A stretch of DNA of 64,000 nucleotides from Gallaecimonas mangrovi (GCF_003367375.1 NZ_CP031416.1:3417501-3481500), one strand, 5' to 3'; positions 1-9,549 are shown, numbered from the stretch's first letter. The notes: generated by a model from the sequence alone, not told the origin. Made by a program: numbers and translations.

Positions 1-11
1 TGAGGCACAAT

Positions 12-524
12 ATGAAACGCTGTTGGCTCTTGATGATGTTACTGCTGCCATGGGTAGCAAAAGCCGAAGAGCCGCAGCGCTTCGTGCCGGTAGGCGATGC
101 CAAAGCAGAGCTGGTAGCAACCGGGTATCTGCCCAAAGAACTGCCACAAGCACTGCAGGCCGAAGGCTTTTTAGTGGAGCTTTACAGCCAGTTGCCCAAG
201 GATTGGCAACCCAAGCCAGAACAGCTGCTGTTAACCTCTGATGGCAGCCTTTTCAAACGCTGCGAAGACGGCAATTTTCGTGGCTGCATTTTTATCAATG
301 CCACTTACAAAGTGGATGCCATTGGAAAACCCACCCTGGATTTAGTCAACGCCCCGCGCTTACCGTTGGAAGGTGATTTAGCGCTGCGGCAAAAATTACT
401 GCCGGCCCAGCCCAATAGCCGCTTTTATGCGTTAGCACTGCGCGCCGACACCCCGGGCGAAAGCCAGGAGCTAGCCGGCATTATTAAAGGCTGGCTCTAT
501 ACCTTGGACCGCGAGCTCAACTAA
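12..524 (+). CDS. hypothetical exported protein
   Basis: A 170-residue protein that I do not recognise. It starts with a typical Sec signal peptide: a Lys-Arg n-region, a Leu/Met-rich core at residues 5-15, and a probable cut after Ala-Lys-Ala at 16-18, so the mature protein is likely periplasmic. The body is soluble and has two cysteines around residues 83-90 (RCEDGNFRGC), close enough for a disulfide. A GAGG ribosome-binding site lies 7 bases before the ATG. The bases TGA at 1-3 could be the stop codon of an upstream gene outside the window. Its stop is one base from the convergent djlA stop. No function is inferred beyond export. Confidence 0.7.
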   Translation: MKRCWLLMMLLLPWVAKAEEPQRFVPVGDAKAELVATGYLPKELPQALQAEGFLVELYSQLPKDWQPKPEQLLLTSDGSLFKRCEDGNFRGCIFINATYKVDAIGKPTLDLVNAPRLPLEGDLALRQKLLPAQPNSRFYALALRADTPGESQELAGIIKGWLYTLDRELN

Positions 525-525
525 C

Positions 526-1323
526 TCAGTTTTCTTTGTGGGCCTTTATCTGCTGATAAGCCGCTTGAATGGCCTGAGCCCGTTCTTTGGCCAGCTCTTG
601 CATTTCCGGCGGTAAGCCCTTGGCCATCAGCTTGTCGGGGTGGTGTTCGGCCATGGCTTTTTTATAGGCGCGCCGCACCGTTTGCATGTCGGCATCGCGG
701 CTAAGGCCCAGCAATTCATAGGCGTCATTGATACGGGCATAGCGAGACTGCTCCGGCGCCTTGGTAAAGGCTTGCCCCGCCTTTGCCATGCGAATAAGCC
801 CTTCCAGCATGCGCTCAGGCAGCCCAAGGCTTTTACGCACTCTTTCCAACACCCGCCGCTCTTCTACTTGCAGGTTGCCGTCAGCCAGTGCCAGCGCCAC
901 CTGAATTTCCATAAACAACTGCAATAACTCGCGCTGCCCCGCCAGGGCTTCCCCTAACGCCGACACCGACGCTTCTAATGGATAACCAGGAGACTTACCT
1001 TCACGAAAGGCTTCTTGGGCGGCGCGGCGTTTTTCACCTTTTAAACCAAGGCGGTCCATCAAGCCGCTGGCGGCGGCAATATCTTCTTCACGCACCCGGC
1101 CTTTGGCTTTTGCCAAATGGCCCATCACCGCAAAACTGGTGTGAAAGAAAATGCGTTCCCGGCCGGCTTCATCCAAGCGATTCCACACTTTGCCAAAACC
1201 GGCACCGTTAAAATCGCGCTTAAGGGCTTTATCAAACCACCAGCCCACCACAAAGCCCAATACGGCACCCGGTAACCGCGCAAAGGCCAGGCCCAACAAC
1301 AGGCCGACAATACGTCCCCACAT
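526..1323 (-). CDS. djlA: DjlA, membrane-anchored DnaJ-like co-chaperone
   Basis: 265 residues. The start is the ATG at 1323, which gives the expected N-terminal membrane helix (MWGRIVGLLLGLAFARLPG...) containing glycine spacings typical of DjlA. The reading frame stays open upstream, but that part only overlaps murU. Residues about 60-180 form a TerB-like helical domain. The C-terminal 70 residues are a J domain (YELLGLSRDADMQTVRRAYK) with the HPD tripeptide that stimulates DnaK ATPase. DjlA is a type III inner-membrane protein with its J domain in the cytoplasm and is linked to envelope stress signalling in E. coli. It follows murU with a single base between the stop and the ATG, so it is the last gene of amgK-murU-djlA. 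Confidence 0.93.
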   Translation of the reverse strand: MWGRIVGLLLGLAFARLPGAVLGFVVGWWFDKALKRDFNGAGFGKVWNRLDEAGRERIFFHTSFAVMGHLAKAKGRVREEDIAAASGLMDRLGLKGEKRRAAQEAFREGKSPGYPLEASVSALGEALAGQRELLQLFMEIQVALALADGNLQVEERRVLERVRKSLGLPERMLEGLIRMAKAGQAFTKAPEQSRYARINDAYELLGLSRDADMQTVRRAYKKAMAEHHPDKLMAKGLPPEMQELAKERAQAIQAAYQQIKAHKEN

Positions 1324-1324
1324 G

Positions 1325-1981
1325 TTAACGCTTATCCTCCAAATACTGATTAAGCTGCCTAAGGCGCTCCGGGGTGCCCACATCTTGCCAATAGCCGCCG
1401 TAGTGCTGGCCATGCAAGATGCCGGCGTCAGCCCATTGGCGCAGCAGCGGCCCCAGCGCCGCAACACCATCGCCAAGGCTTTGAAACAGCGCGCTGCTTA
1501 ATAGGGCAATACCGGCGTAGGTGAACTGTTTTGGCTGGTTAACGACTCGCCCGTCTTGCAAGCCAAAATCGCCACCAGGATGCTGCGGCGGGTTGTCCAC
1601 CAGCAGCAAGGTTGGCGCATTAGCACTTAGCAGCGATTGCAAGTTGCAGTCGCAATAGACATCGCCGTTAACCAGTAAAAAATCACCACCGCCCAGCAGC
1701 GGCAAGGCACGGCGAATACCGCCAGCCGTTTCCAGCGCTGTGCCTTCATGGGAAAACAGCAGGCGAAGGCCAAAGCGGCTGCCATCCCCCAGCGTCTTGG
1801 GAAGCTGTTCCCCCAGCCAGGCCGTATTAATGACAACGTCAGTGATACCGGCCGACTTTAACCGCCAAAGATGATGCTCAATCAGCGGCAAGCCAGCCGC
1901 TTTGAGTAGCGGCTTTGGCGTATGGTCGGTTAAAGGGCGCATCCGCTCGCCACGCCCGGCAGCCAGGATCATGGCTTTCAC
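1325..1981 (-). CDS. murU: MurU, N-acetylmuramate-1-phosphate uridylyltransferase
   Basis: 218 residues from a GTG at 1981. This GTG overlaps the amgK stop in a GTGA arrangement and puts the nucleotidyltransferase signature MILAAGRGERMRPLTDHTPK right at the N-terminus; the ATG three codons in is an alternative. The fold is the sugar-nucleotide pyrophosphorylase type: GXGXRMRPLT at the start, NGDVYCD near residue 105 for metal binding, and a C-terminal WQDVGTPERL. The enzyme joins MurNAc-1-phosphate to UTP to make UDP-MurNAc, the last step of the peptidoglycan salvage route that bypasses MurA/MurB. This route is known from Pseudomonas putida and is absent from E. coli. Translational coupling to amgK supports the call. 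Confidence 0.9.
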   Translation of the reverse strand: MKAMILAAGRGERMRPLTDHTPKPLLKAAGLPLIEHHLWRLKSAGITDVVINTAWLGEQLPKTLGDGSRFGLRLLFSHEGTALETAGGIRRALPLLGGGDFLLVNGDVYCDCNLQSLLSANAPTLLLVDNPPQHPGGDFGLQDGRVVNQPKQFTYAGIALLSSALFQSLGDGVAALGPLLRQWADAGILHGQHYGGYWQDVGTPERLRQLNQYLEDKR

Positions 1982-2922
1982 GGTGTCTCCTCCAACAGCC
2001 CCACCAAAGCATCCAAGGCCGGATAACGCCGTGCCACCCGCAGCAGTTTTTGCCGCGTTGGTGCCAAATCGTTTAAATAGCCGGACTTGCCATCCTGATA
2101 ATGCAGGCGGCAAAAAATACCCAATATTTTGATTTGGCGAAGAATACCGGTCAAATCGAACCAGCGCCTGAACTGCTCGGGGTCTTTGGTAAAAGCCTGG
2201 CGTGAAAAGGCCTGGGTAATTAAGGTGTTTTCTTCGGCTTCGCTTAAATCAACGTAGCTATCGCGAATCAAGGACACCGCATCGTAAGTGAGCGGCAACA
2301 GCTGCAAGTCCTGAAAATCGATAACCGCTAACTCGTCGCCAACCCGATGCAAATTACGGGCGTGGTAGTCACGGTGCGCAGGCACCTTAGGCTGGACAAA
2401 AAAGTTATCAAAAAGGTAAGAAAAAATGCCGTCGAGTTGCCCTAGCTCAAGACTTACTCCAAGATGGCGGCTTAAATACCAGTCTTGAAACAAATCCCGT
2501 TTACGCTTAACAAAAGGTAGCCCTGCTTCCGGCAAAGGCAGGTTAAGTTGCTGTATTTTTGCGATAAGATTAACGGCTTTACCGTACCAAGCTAACCTAA
2601 GCTCATGGCTGACAGTGCTCAGAGGCTGGTCACCTAGGTCAGGAAGCAACATCCAGGTATCCCTTATCGCTAAGGGCTCTGGTACCCTGATGCCTTGTTG
2701 TGCCAAGGCGTGGGCAAGAAAGGCGAAATGACTGGCCTGGCTGGCTTCGCCCTCGGGGTAGGCCACAACAATAGTGGAACCTTGCGGCTGAGCGAGCCGC
2801 CAATAACGGCGTGTACCGGCATCGCCAGTTAAGGGTTCAAGCACCGCACTTTGTAAGCCGAGTTGGCTGCAGGCCCAAGATTGAAGGGCATCGAAAGGAA
2901 TATCTCGCATAGTGGCGGCCAC
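1978..2922 (-). CDS. amgK: AmgK, anomeric MurNAc/GlcNAc kinase
   Basis: 314 residues, a phosphotransferase of the aminoglycoside/choline kinase fold. The nucleotide-binding N-lobe spans about residues 20-110. The catalytic loop is HRDYHARNL (residues about 180-190, with the Asp as base) followed by the metal-binding VIDFQD near 203. It phosphorylates the anomeric carbon of N-acetylmuramic acid or N-acetylglucosamine, feeding MurU. The gene is the first of amgK-murU-djlA and diverges from lptD, as in many gammaproteobacteria. In studied species this pathway lowers sensitivity to fosfomycin by bypassing MurA, so the same may hold here (inference). Confidence 0.9.
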   Translation of the reverse strand: MAATMRDIPFDALQSWACSQLGLQSAVLEPLTGDAGTRRYWRLAQPQGSTIVVAYPEGEASQASHFAFLAHALAQQGIRVPEPLAIRDTWMLLPDLGDQPLSTVSHELRLAWYGKAVNLIAKIQQLNLPLPEAGLPFVKRKRDLFQDWYLSRHLGVSLELGQLDGIFSYLFDNFFVQPKVPAHRDYHARNLHRVGDELAVIDFQDLQLLPLTYDAVSLIRDSYVDLSEAEENTLITQAFSRQAFTKDPEQFRRWFDLTGILRQIKILGIFCRLHYQDGKSGYLNDLAPTRQKLLRVARRYPALDALVGLLEETP

Positions 2923-2949
2923 TATAGCTCAATAGCCGGAGCGGGAAAA

Positions 2950-2989
2950 TTGCATTATGATTCGCCTCTCGGATAAATCGGCCGAGAGG
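2950..2989 (+). promoter_or_regulatory. candidate lptD promoter overlapping an inverted repeat
   Basis: TTGCAT at 2950-2955 and GATAAA at 2972-2977 are 16 bases apart and could be a sigma-70 promoter for lptD. The -10 sits inside a perfect 8-bp inverted repeat, CCTCTCGG (2965-2972) and CCGAGAGG (2982-2989), with a 9-base loop. The repeat could be an operator or a 5' UTR hairpin. It has no T-run, so it is not a terminator. No sigma-E promoter consensus is visible. Confidence 0.35.
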
Positions 2990-3009
2990 GTCAACAGAGC
3001 GAGAGCGAC

Positions 3010-5292
3010 ATGGGAAGGAGCGTGACTAGAGTCCGCCATTGGTTGCTGTTATCAGCTGTTGCTGCCAGTACAAGCCAAGCTTTGGCAGCAGAAAAAAAAG
3101 TAGACGACACTTGCCCACTGCCCCAACAACAGGCCGAAACCGGCAAGGCACAAGATAAAAAAGCCCTGAGTCAAACTGCGATCTCTGCCACTGCCCAAAA
3201 GGCGGTGATGGAGAAGAATGATTCGGCTTTGTTGCAAGGTGACGTCAAAATTTGCCAGGGAACGCGCACCCTGAGTGCCGATGAGGCGTTGCTGGACCGC
3301 AAGAACGGTCAACTGAAAGCCAAAGGCAAAGTGACCTTTAATGACGGCACCGTACAGCTAAGTAGCGACACCCTCAACGCCCGCACCGATACCAACTCAG
3401 CCCAGCTAGACAATGTGGCTTATCGCTTGCTGGGGGGTACTGCTCGCGGCACGGCCAAGCAGCTGAGCATGTCGCAGAGCAAAGGCCTGACCATGGTCGG
3501 CAGTACCTTCACCACATGCCCGGTGGATGACCCAACCTGGGCAGTCAATGCCGACAAAATTTATATCAACCCAGACGATGGCTGGGGTGAGGCCTGGGGC
3601 GCAAAATTTGATATTTATAATGTGCCCGTTTTCTACTTCCCCTATTTCAGCTTTCCGGTAACCAGCGACCGTAAAAGCGGCTTGCTCTACCCCACTTTTA
3701 CCTCCAGTGATAAACGCGGCTTGGAATTTGCCCAACCGATTTACTGGAATATTGCGCCCAACTTTGATGCCACCATTACCCCTCGTTATATGTCTGACAG
3801 GGGCACGCAGCTCAACGCGCAATTTCGTTATCTGATTGGTGACGATGACCTCGGCCAATTCAACATCGAGTATTTGCCGAACGACGAAAAATACAGTGGC
3901 GAAAATAAAGACCGCTATCTGTTTAACTGGCAAACCACCGGTAAAGCCAGCGAGCACTGGCGCTATAACGTTAACTACACCGCCATCAGTGACGACGCCT
4001 ATTTTGTTGACTTAGACTCGCCATTGGGTTCATCAACCGATACCCAGCTTAACCGTTATGGCGGTATTGCTTACCTGTCATACGGCTGGAACTTCACCGC
4101 TGATGTGAAAGATTTTGAGGTGCTTGGGGATTACCCATCACCCTATAAAGCCGTACCCCGGCTGACATTATCTAGGGAAGATGCCAACTTCTGGCATGGC
4201 TTGGATTTCGACTTTTATTCGGAATTGACCTCCTTTGACAACGACGACCAGTCAGAGCCGACAGCGCAGCGGCTGCATATCGAGCCAACCTTTTCTTTGC
4301 CGCTCAACAGCCCGGCAGGTAACTTCACCACCGAGCTGAAGCTTTACCAAACCTTTTATGAGCAGCACGATCCGTCTAATCAATTGGCGAAGAATGTCTC
4401 CCGCACCCTGCCGCAGCTTCGGGTATACGGTAAGTTGAACTTTGAACGAGAGTTCCAGTACGACGATAGGGATTACCGGCAGACCCTGGAACCGCAGTTC
4501 CAGTATTTGTTTATTCCAAAAGAAGATCAGACCGATATTGGCCTCTACGACACCAGCCTGCTGGGCGAAGATTACAGCTCGCTGTTTCGGGACCGCCGTT
4601 ATTCGGGCTTGGACCGCATTTCCGATGCCAACCAAATTACCTTAGGTGTAACCAGCCGCCTGTTCGACCAGAAGAACCAAGAGCGCCTTCGGGTCTCGGT
4701 GGGGCAGATCATTTACCTGAAAAGTTCGGAAGTGGGTCTCGACAGCAACACCGGCCAGGTCACTACCTCCACCTCGGCGCTGGCCGGTGAACTTGATCTA
4801 CGAATCGACAAAAGCTGGAGCGTTTCCGGTAACATTCTTTACGACACGGAAAAAGGACAGACCAACAAAGGGAACTTCCGGGTCGATTACAAGGTCAGTG
4901 ATGACAAGCTGTTACAGTTTACGCACCGATATGTTCGTGACATCTCGGATGGTGTAAACATCGATCAGGTTGGTCTTAGCGGCGCTTGGGCTATTAGTCC
5001 GATATGGAAGGTATTTGCCTCCCATTACGAAGACTTAACCTTGCACCGTGCAGAAGAAACCTATGGTGGTATCGAATATGAAGCCTGTTGCTTTGCCCTC
5101 AGGCTAACAGCGAAACGTCGACTGAATACCATTTTGTCGGACAGTGCCGAGTTTGCGGGCCAGCCGACATACGATAACAGCATCAGCTTTGAATTTATTT
5201 TCAGAGGACTGGGCAGCCACGGTACCAGTGGTGAACAACTATTAAGTAAAGGGCTTTTCAGCTATCGTGAGCCCTATAACCTGAGTTACTGA
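3010..5292 (+). CDS. lptD: LptD, LPS-assembly outer-membrane protein
   Basis: 760 residues. Signal peptide at about 1-27 (cut near ALA-AEK), then an OstA-type beta-jellyroll LPS-binding domain (about 60-200), then a large C-terminal beta-barrel rich in aromatic and charged strand motifs. With LptE it inserts LPS into the outer leaflet of the outer membrane. Cysteines at about 35 and 172 and the adjacent pair CC at 693-694 match the four cysteines that form interdomain disulfides in E. coli LptD; an extra Cys lies near 81. ATG 3010 is used, but a GTG at 3022 follows AAGGAG too closely to be preferred. It heads the lptD-surA-pdxA-rsmA-apaG-apaH operon, with surA 5 bases downstream. Confidence 0.96.
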   Translation: MGRSVTRVRHWLLLSAVAASTSQALAAEKKVDDTCPLPQQQAETGKAQDKKALSQTAISATAQKAVMEKNDSALLQGDVKICQGTRTLSADEALLDRKNGQLKAKGKVTFNDGTVQLSSDTLNARTDTNSAQLDNVAYRLLGGTARGTAKQLSMSQSKGLTMVGSTFTTCPVDDPTWAVNADKIYINPDDGWGEAWGAKFDIYNVPVFYFPYFSFPVTSDRKSGLLYPTFTSSDKRGLEFAQPIYWNIAPNFDATITPRYMSDRGTQLNAQFRYLIGDDDLGQFNIEYLPNDEKYSGENKDRYLFNWQTTGKASEHWRYNVNYTAISDDAYFVDLDSPLGSSTDTQLNRYGGIAYLSYGWNFTADVKDFEVLGDYPSPYKAVPRLTLSREDANFWHGLDFDFYSELTSFDNDDQSEPTAQRLHIEPTFSLPLNSPAGNFTTELKLYQTFYEQHDPSNQLAKNVSRTLPQLRVYGKLNFEREFQYDDRDYRQTLEPQFQYLFIPKEDQTDIGLYDTSLLGEDYSSLFRDRRYSGLDRISDANQITLGVTSRLFDQKNQERLRVSVGQIIYLKSSEVGLDSNTGQVTTSTSALAGELDLRIDKSWSVSGNILYDTEKGQTNKGNFRVDYKVSDDKLLQFTHRYVRDISDGVNIDQVGLSGAWAISPIWKVFASHYEDLTLHRAEETYGGIEYEACCFALRLTAKRRLNTILSDSAEFAGQPTYDNSISFEFIFRGLGSHGTSGEQLLSKGLFSYREPYNLSY

Positions 5293-5297
5293 TATCC

Positions 5298-6596
5298 ATG
5301 AGAATGACCCTGAAATTCCTTGCCGCCCTGGCTGGCGGAGTCCTGATGTTCAGCCAAGTACAGGCTAAGCCTGAAATGCTGGACAAGGTGGCCGCCATCG
5401 TCGACCAGGGGGTGATCCTCGAGTCTGACGTCAACGACATGATGCGCGATGTAAAACAAAGCGCCAGTGAGTCCAACCAACCTTTGCCGTCAGACAAAAT
5501 CTTGCACGTACAGGTGCTGGACCGCCTGATCAACGAACAGTTAGAAATGCAGACTGCCAAGCGTATAGGCTTGGAAGTGTCAGATGCGCAGCTCGACCAA
5601 ACCATTGAACACATGGCGCAAGAGCAAAAGCTGACCGTTGAGCAGATGAAAAAGAAAATTGAATCTGAAGGTGGCGACTTTGCAAGCTTTCGCGAGCATG
5701 TGCGTAAACAGCTGACCTTAGGTGAAGTTCGCCGTATCGTTGTTAGCCGCCGCATTCAAATCAGCCCTCAAGAAATTGAGGCGATGGTGAAGCAGTTAGA
5801 TAAGCAAGGCGACAAAAACGTTGAATTGCACCTGCGTCACATTCTGATTGAAATACCGCAAAACCCGACCCCGAAAGACATTGCTGACGCGAAAAGCCGT
5901 GCCGAAAAAGTGCTGTCGCGTTTGCATAACGGCGAAGACTTTGCCCAGTTAGCGATTGTTGCCTCATCCGGCACCCACGCTCTGGAAGGGGGTAACCTGG
6001 GTTGGATCAACGCCAACGAAGTGCCCACTCTGTTTGCTGATGCCCTGCAAAACGCCACTAAAGGAGAGATTATTGGGCCACTGCGTAGCGCCTCTGGTTT
6101 TCACATCATCAAAGTTGATGGCATCCGCGGTCAAAAAACCGTTGAGCTGACCGAATACCACGCCCGTCATATTCTGCTTAAACCGTCGGTTATTCTTAGC
6201 GACACTAAAGCGAAGGCGGAGCTGGAAAAATGGCGCAGCGAAGTGCTGGCAGGTAAAGCCAAGTTTGCCGATTTGGCGAAAAAGAACTCGGAAGATCCCG
6301 GCAGCGCCAGCCAAGGCGGCGACCTGGGTTGGGCCGACCCGAAAATTTATGACCCAACCTTTGCCGATGTACTGGAGCACATGAAAAAAGGCGAGATCTC
6401 AGAGCCTTTCCGTAGCTCTTTTGGTTGGCACATCATTCAGCTGCTCGATACCCGCACCACTGACGCCACCGCACAAGCGAAAAAAGAGAAGGCTTACCGC
6501 ATCCTCTTTAATCGTAAATTTAGTGAGGAAGCATCAGCCTGGCTACGCGAGCAACGTAACCAAGCCTATATCCAGATCTTGGATCAAAAATCATGA
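5298..6596 (+). CDS. surA: SurA, periplasmic chaperone and peptidyl-prolyl isomerase
   Basis: 432 residues with a signal peptide ending near QVQA (residue about 23). The N-terminal chaperone region (about 24-165) contains [10 protein letters not shown]. Two parvulin domains follow: the first begins at [11 protein letters not shown] (about 176) and the second at [11 protein letters not shown] (about 287), each with GGDLGW or GGNLGW signatures. A C-terminal helix completes the chaperone module. SurA carries unfolded outer-membrane proteins, including LptD, across the periplasm, so its place next to lptD is functional. ATG 5304 is an alternative start two codons in. The stop overlaps the pdxA start by 4 bases (ATGA). 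Confidence 0.96.
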   Translation: MRMTLKFLAALAGGVLMFSQVQAKPEMLDKVAAIVDQGVILESDVNDMMRDVKQSASESNQPLPSDKILHVQVLDRLINEQLEMQTAKRIGLEVSDAQLDQTIEHMAQEQKLTVEQMKKKIESEGGDFASFREHVRKQLTLGEVRRIVVSRRIQISPQEIEAMVKQLDKQGDKNVELHLRHILIEIPQNPTPKDIADAKSRAEKVLSRLHNGEDFAQLAIVASSGTHALEGGNLGWINANEVPTLFADALQNATKGEIIGPLRSASGFHIIKVDGIRGQKTVELTEYHARHILLKPSVILSDTKAKAELEKWRSEVLAGKAKFADLAKKNSEDPGSASQGGDLGWADPKIYDPTFADVLEHMKKGEISEPFRSSFGWHIIQLLDTRTTDATAQAKKEKAYRILFNRKFSEEASAWLREQRNQAYIQILDQKS

Positions 6597-7570
6597 TCCA
6601 ACGCATCGCCTTGACCCCAGGTGAGCCGGCCGGTATCGGCCCTGACCTGGCGGTCATGCTGGCCCAACAAAGTTGGCCAGTGGAAATTGTGGTTTGTGCC
6701 AATGAAGCATTATTAAAAACCCGGGCGAAAAGCCTGGGTTTGCCGCTAGAGATACGCCATTACGATGCCCAAAGCCCGGCCCAGCCGCAGGAAAAAGGCA
6801 CTCTCACCTTGGCACCTTTTGAGCTTCAGGCAGAGGTGATTGCTGGTGAACTTAACGAGGCCAATGCCCACTATGTGCTCGACACCCTGGCCTTTGCCGG
6901 TGAAGGCAACATGGACGGGCGTTTTGCGGCAGTGGTAACAGGCCCGGTGCATAAGGGCATTATTAACAGAGCCGGCATTGCCTTTTCCGGGCATACCGAG
7001 TTTTTTGCGCAGCAAGCTAATGTTGGTGACGTGGTGATGCTGCTGGCCACCGAAGGCTTGCGGGTGGCGCTAGTGACTACCCATATTCCTTTGGCCTATG
7101 TGGCCAAAGCCATTACCCCAGAACGTTTAACGAAAGTCATTGGGGTATTGCACCAAGACTTAGTGGGCAAATTTGGCATTGCCAAACCCCGTATTTATGT
7201 TTGTGGCCTTAACCCCCATGCCGGTGAAGGCGGCCACCTTGGCCGTGAAGAGCTGGAGATTATTGAGCCCACCCTTAATATGCTGCGTGAGCAGGGAATG
7301 GACTTGGTTGGACCGCTTCCGGCCGATACATTGTTCCAGCCCAAGTATCTTGATAATGCCGATGCGGTGCTAGCGATGTATCATGACCAGGGGTTGCCGG
7401 TACTCAAGCACAAAGGCTTTGGTAATTCCGTCAATATCACCTTGGGACTGCCCTTTATCCGTACTTCAGTCGACCACGGCACTGCCCTGGATTTGGCCGG
7501 TACCGGTGAAGTGGACGCAGGCAGCATGAAGCTGGCTATGTCTCAAGCCATCGCACTCGCTAACCGTTGA
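6593..7570 (+). CDS. pdxA: PdxA, 4-hydroxythreonine-4-phosphate dehydrogenase
   Basis: 325 residues, the normal family length. It oxidises 4-phosphohydroxy-L-threonine in the DXP-dependent pyridoxal phosphate pathway. Visible signatures are the N-terminal [13 protein letters not shown], the central [11 protein letters not shown] and SGHTEFFA, and [15 protein letters not shown] near residue 261. The conserved His residues in these motifs bind the divalent metal. It is translationally coupled to surA by ATGA and followed 4 bases later by rsmA, as in E. coli. Confidence 0.96.
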   Translation: MIQRIALTPGEPAGIGPDLAVMLAQQSWPVEIVVCANEALLKTRAKSLGLPLEIRHYDAQSPAQPQEKGTLTLAPFELQAEVIAGELNEANAHYVLDTLAFAGEGNMDGRFAAVVTGPVHKGIINRAGIAFSGHTEFFAQQANVGDVVMLLATEGLRVALVTTHIPLAYVAKAITPERLTKVIGVLHQDLVGKFGIAKPRIYVCGLNPHAGEGGHLGREELEIIEPTLNMLREQGMDLVGPLPADTLFQPKYLDNADAVLAMYHDQGLPVLKHKGFGNSVNITLGLPFIRTSVDHGTALDLAGTGEVDAGSMKLAMSQAIALANR

Positions 7571-7574
7571 TTAC

Positions 7575-8363
7575 ATGACCGACAATGTTCATTTGGGCCA
7601 CCGTGCCCGCAAGCGCTTCGGCCAAAACTTTCTAAACGATGCTGAAGTTATCGCCAACATCGTGCGTGCCATTAACCCTCGCCCAGATGACGTGCTGGTG
7701 GAAATTGGCCCAGGCCTTGGCGCCTTAACTGAACCGGTTTTAGAAGAAGCCGGCCAGTTGCAGGTAGTTGAGCTTGATAGGGATTTGGCGGCAAGATTGC
7801 GCCAGCGCGATGGCATCACCGTCAATGAAGCCGACGCCTTAAAATTTGATTTTGGCACCCTTTATCAAGAGGGGCATCCTTTCAAAGTGTTTGGTAACCT
7901 GCCCTACAACATTTCCACGCCGCTGTTGTTCCATCTGTTTAATTGGACAGACTACATCGACGAAATGCACTTCATGCTGCAAAAGGAAGTGGTAGAACGC
8001 ATGGCGGCAGGCCCTGGTACCAAACAATATGGCCGCCTGTCGGTAATGACACAGTACTACTGTCAGGTGATCCCGGTACTGCACGTTGGCCCAGACGCTT
8101 TTACGCCGCCCCCGAAAGTAGATTCGGCCGTGGTGCGACTGGTACCGTATAAAGAAAGGCCGGTTAAAGTCCGCGACGAAAAGAAATTAAGCCAGTTGCT
8201 GACAGAAGCGTTTAACCAACGCCGTAAAACCGTGCGCAATACCTTTAAGAACCATTTTTCTGCCGAGGAACTGGCAGCCTTAGGGGTTGACCCCGGTGCT
8301 CGCCCTGAAAATCTCAGCCTGGCACAATATGCCGCCTTAGCTGATGCACTAAGCAGTAAATGA
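7575..8363 (+). CDS. rsmA: RsmA (KsgA), 16S rRNA dimethyladenosine transferase
   Basis: 262 residues. It dimethylates two adjacent adenines near the 3' end of 16S rRNA (A1518 and A1519 in E. coli) late in 30S assembly. Motifs: [12 protein letters not shown] at the N-terminus, the SAM-binding [15 protein letters not shown] near residue 36, and NLPYNIST (about 112), the catalytic motif IV of N6-adenine methylases. The C-terminal helical domain contains [10 protein letters not shown]. The stop overlaps a possible ATG for apaG, although the preferred apaG start is 12 bases downstream. Confidence 0.96.
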   Translation: MTDNVHLGHRARKRFGQNFLNDAEVIANIVRAINPRPDDVLVEIGPGLGALTEPVLEEAGQLQVVELDRDLAARLRQRDGITVNEADALKFDFGTLYQEGHPFKVFGNLPYNISTPLLFHLFNWTDYIDEMHFMLQKEVVERMAAGPGTKQYGRLSVMTQYYCQVIPVLHVGPDAFTPPPKVDSAVVRLVPYKERPVKVRDEKKLSQLLTEAFNQRRKTVRNTFKNHFSAEELAALGVDPGARPENLSLAQYAALADALSSK

Positions 8364-8374
8364 TTGGAGGTGAG

Positions 8375-8743
8375 ATGCTGCGTTTTCAGATCCATGTGGA
8401 TAGCCGCTATCTAGAAGACCGCTCCTTACCAGACGAAGACAAATACGTTTTCGCTTACACCATTACTATCCGTAACCTCGACAACCAAGCGGCAAAATTA
8501 TTGAACCGCTACTGGCTTATTACCGACGGTAACGGCAAAACCACGGAAGTGTCAGGCGCCGGAGTAGTGGGCCAGCAGCCCACAATTCAACCCGGTAGTG
8601 AATATACCTACACTTCTGGGGCAGTATTGGAAAGCCCGGTTGGGACCATGGAAGGTCACTACGAAATGCAGCCGCAAAGCGGTGATAATTTTAAAGCCTC
8701 CATTCCCATCTTCCGACTCGCGGTACCCAAGGTCGTAAACTAA
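8375..8743 (+). CDS. apaG: ApaG family protein
   Basis: 122 residues from the ATG at 8375, chosen because GGAGG at 8366-8370 precedes it; the in-frame ATG at 8360 overlaps the rsmA stop and would add only MIGGE. ApaG (DUF525) folds as a fibronectin-III-like sandwich. The conserved core is seen in [20 protein letters not shown] and the glycine-rich [12 protein letters not shown]. Its biochemical role in bacteria is not settled; it was named from its link to apaH and to Co/Mg resistance phenotypes. The stop TAA overlaps the apaH ATG by one base, so the two are coupled. Confidence 0.93.
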   Translation: MLRFQIHVDSRYLEDRSLPDEDKYVFAYTITIRNLDNQAAKLLNRYWLITDGNGKTTEVSGAGVVGQQPTIQPGSEYTYTSGAVLESPVGTMEGHYEMQPQSGDNFKASIPIFRLAVPKVVN

Positions 8744-9549
8744 TGCTCTACGTTGTTGGTGATATCCAAGGCTGCTTTGACGAGCTCATGGCACTGTTGG
8801 ATAAAGTGGCCTTTGACCACAGCAAAGACCGCCTTGTCTCCGTAGGGGATTTAGTGGCTAGGGGCCCCAAGTCTCTGGAGGTACTACGGTTTTTCATGGC
8901 TCATCCCGAGTCTTGTAAAACCGTGTTGGGCAACCACGACCTGAATCTGTTAGCCATTCTGTGCGGCCACCGTAAAGCCAAGAAAAGTGACAAACTTGAC
9001 GCGATTTTGGACGCCGGTGACCAGGATGCCATCAGTGGTTATTTACGCCGTCAACCACTGGCCCTTTGGTTCGAAGAGCAAAAGCTTTTAGTTAGCCACG
9101 CCGGTCTTCCACCTGAGTGGCAAAAAGAGCAGGTTCTGGCGGCAAGCAGTTTGGTCAGTCAAGGCCTGCAAAACGAGGGTTGGCAGCAATTGCTGTTAGA
9201 CATGTACGGAGACGAACCCAGCCAGTGGAGCCCAGAGCTCACCGGTACGCCCTTGTTGCGTTACATCATCAATAGTTTGACCCGCATGCGATTTTGCCGC
9301 CCCGACGGCAGTTTGGAATTAAAATGCAAGGCCTGTCCGGCCGATGGCATCAGCCAAGGCTTTATCCCTTGGTATCAATTCCACGGCCCATTGCCTTTCA
9401 CCGTTGCCTTTGGTCATTGGGCCGCGCTGGAAGGTGAATTAACACGATCCGACATTAAAGCCTTAGATACTGGCTGTGTTTGGGGCAACACCCTCACACT
9501 TTGGTGCGCCGACAACAATTTTTTTTACCAACAGCCAGCAATTTCCTAA
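8743..9549 (+). CDS. apaH: ApaH, symmetrical Ap4A hydrolase
   Basis: 268 residues, a metallophosphoesterase that splits diadenosine tetraphosphate symmetrically into two ADP and also removes Np4 caps from RNA in E. coli. All metal-ligand blocks are present: VVGDIQGCFDEL at the start, SVGDLVARGPKSLEVL near 37, VLGNHDLNLL near 65, and VSHAGLPPEW near 120. It is the last gene of the lptD operon. Its stop codon overlaps the candidate sigma-28 promoter of the next gene. Confidence 0.95.
   Translation: MLYVVGDIQGCFDELMALLDKVAFDHSKDRLVSVGDLVARGPKSLEVLRFFMAHPESCKTVLGNHDLNLLAILCGHRKAKKSDKLDAILDAGDQDAISGYLRRQPLALWFEEQKLLVSHAGLPPEWQKEQVLAASSLVSQGLQNEGWQQLLLDMYGDEPSQWSPELTGTPLLRYIINSLTRMRFCRPDGSLELKCKACPADGISQGFIPWYQFHGPLPFTVAFGHWAALEGELTRSDIKALDTGCVWGNTLTLWCADNNFFYQQPAIS

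Noticed and set aside
1324-1476. N-terminal extension of DjlA
   Set aside because: The open frame extends into murU, but the conserved membrane segment begins at the ATG at 1323, one base after the murU stop.
2923-3009. Sigma-E promoter for lptD
   Set aside because: No GGAACTT-like -35 with a TCTGA-like -10 at the right spacing is present.
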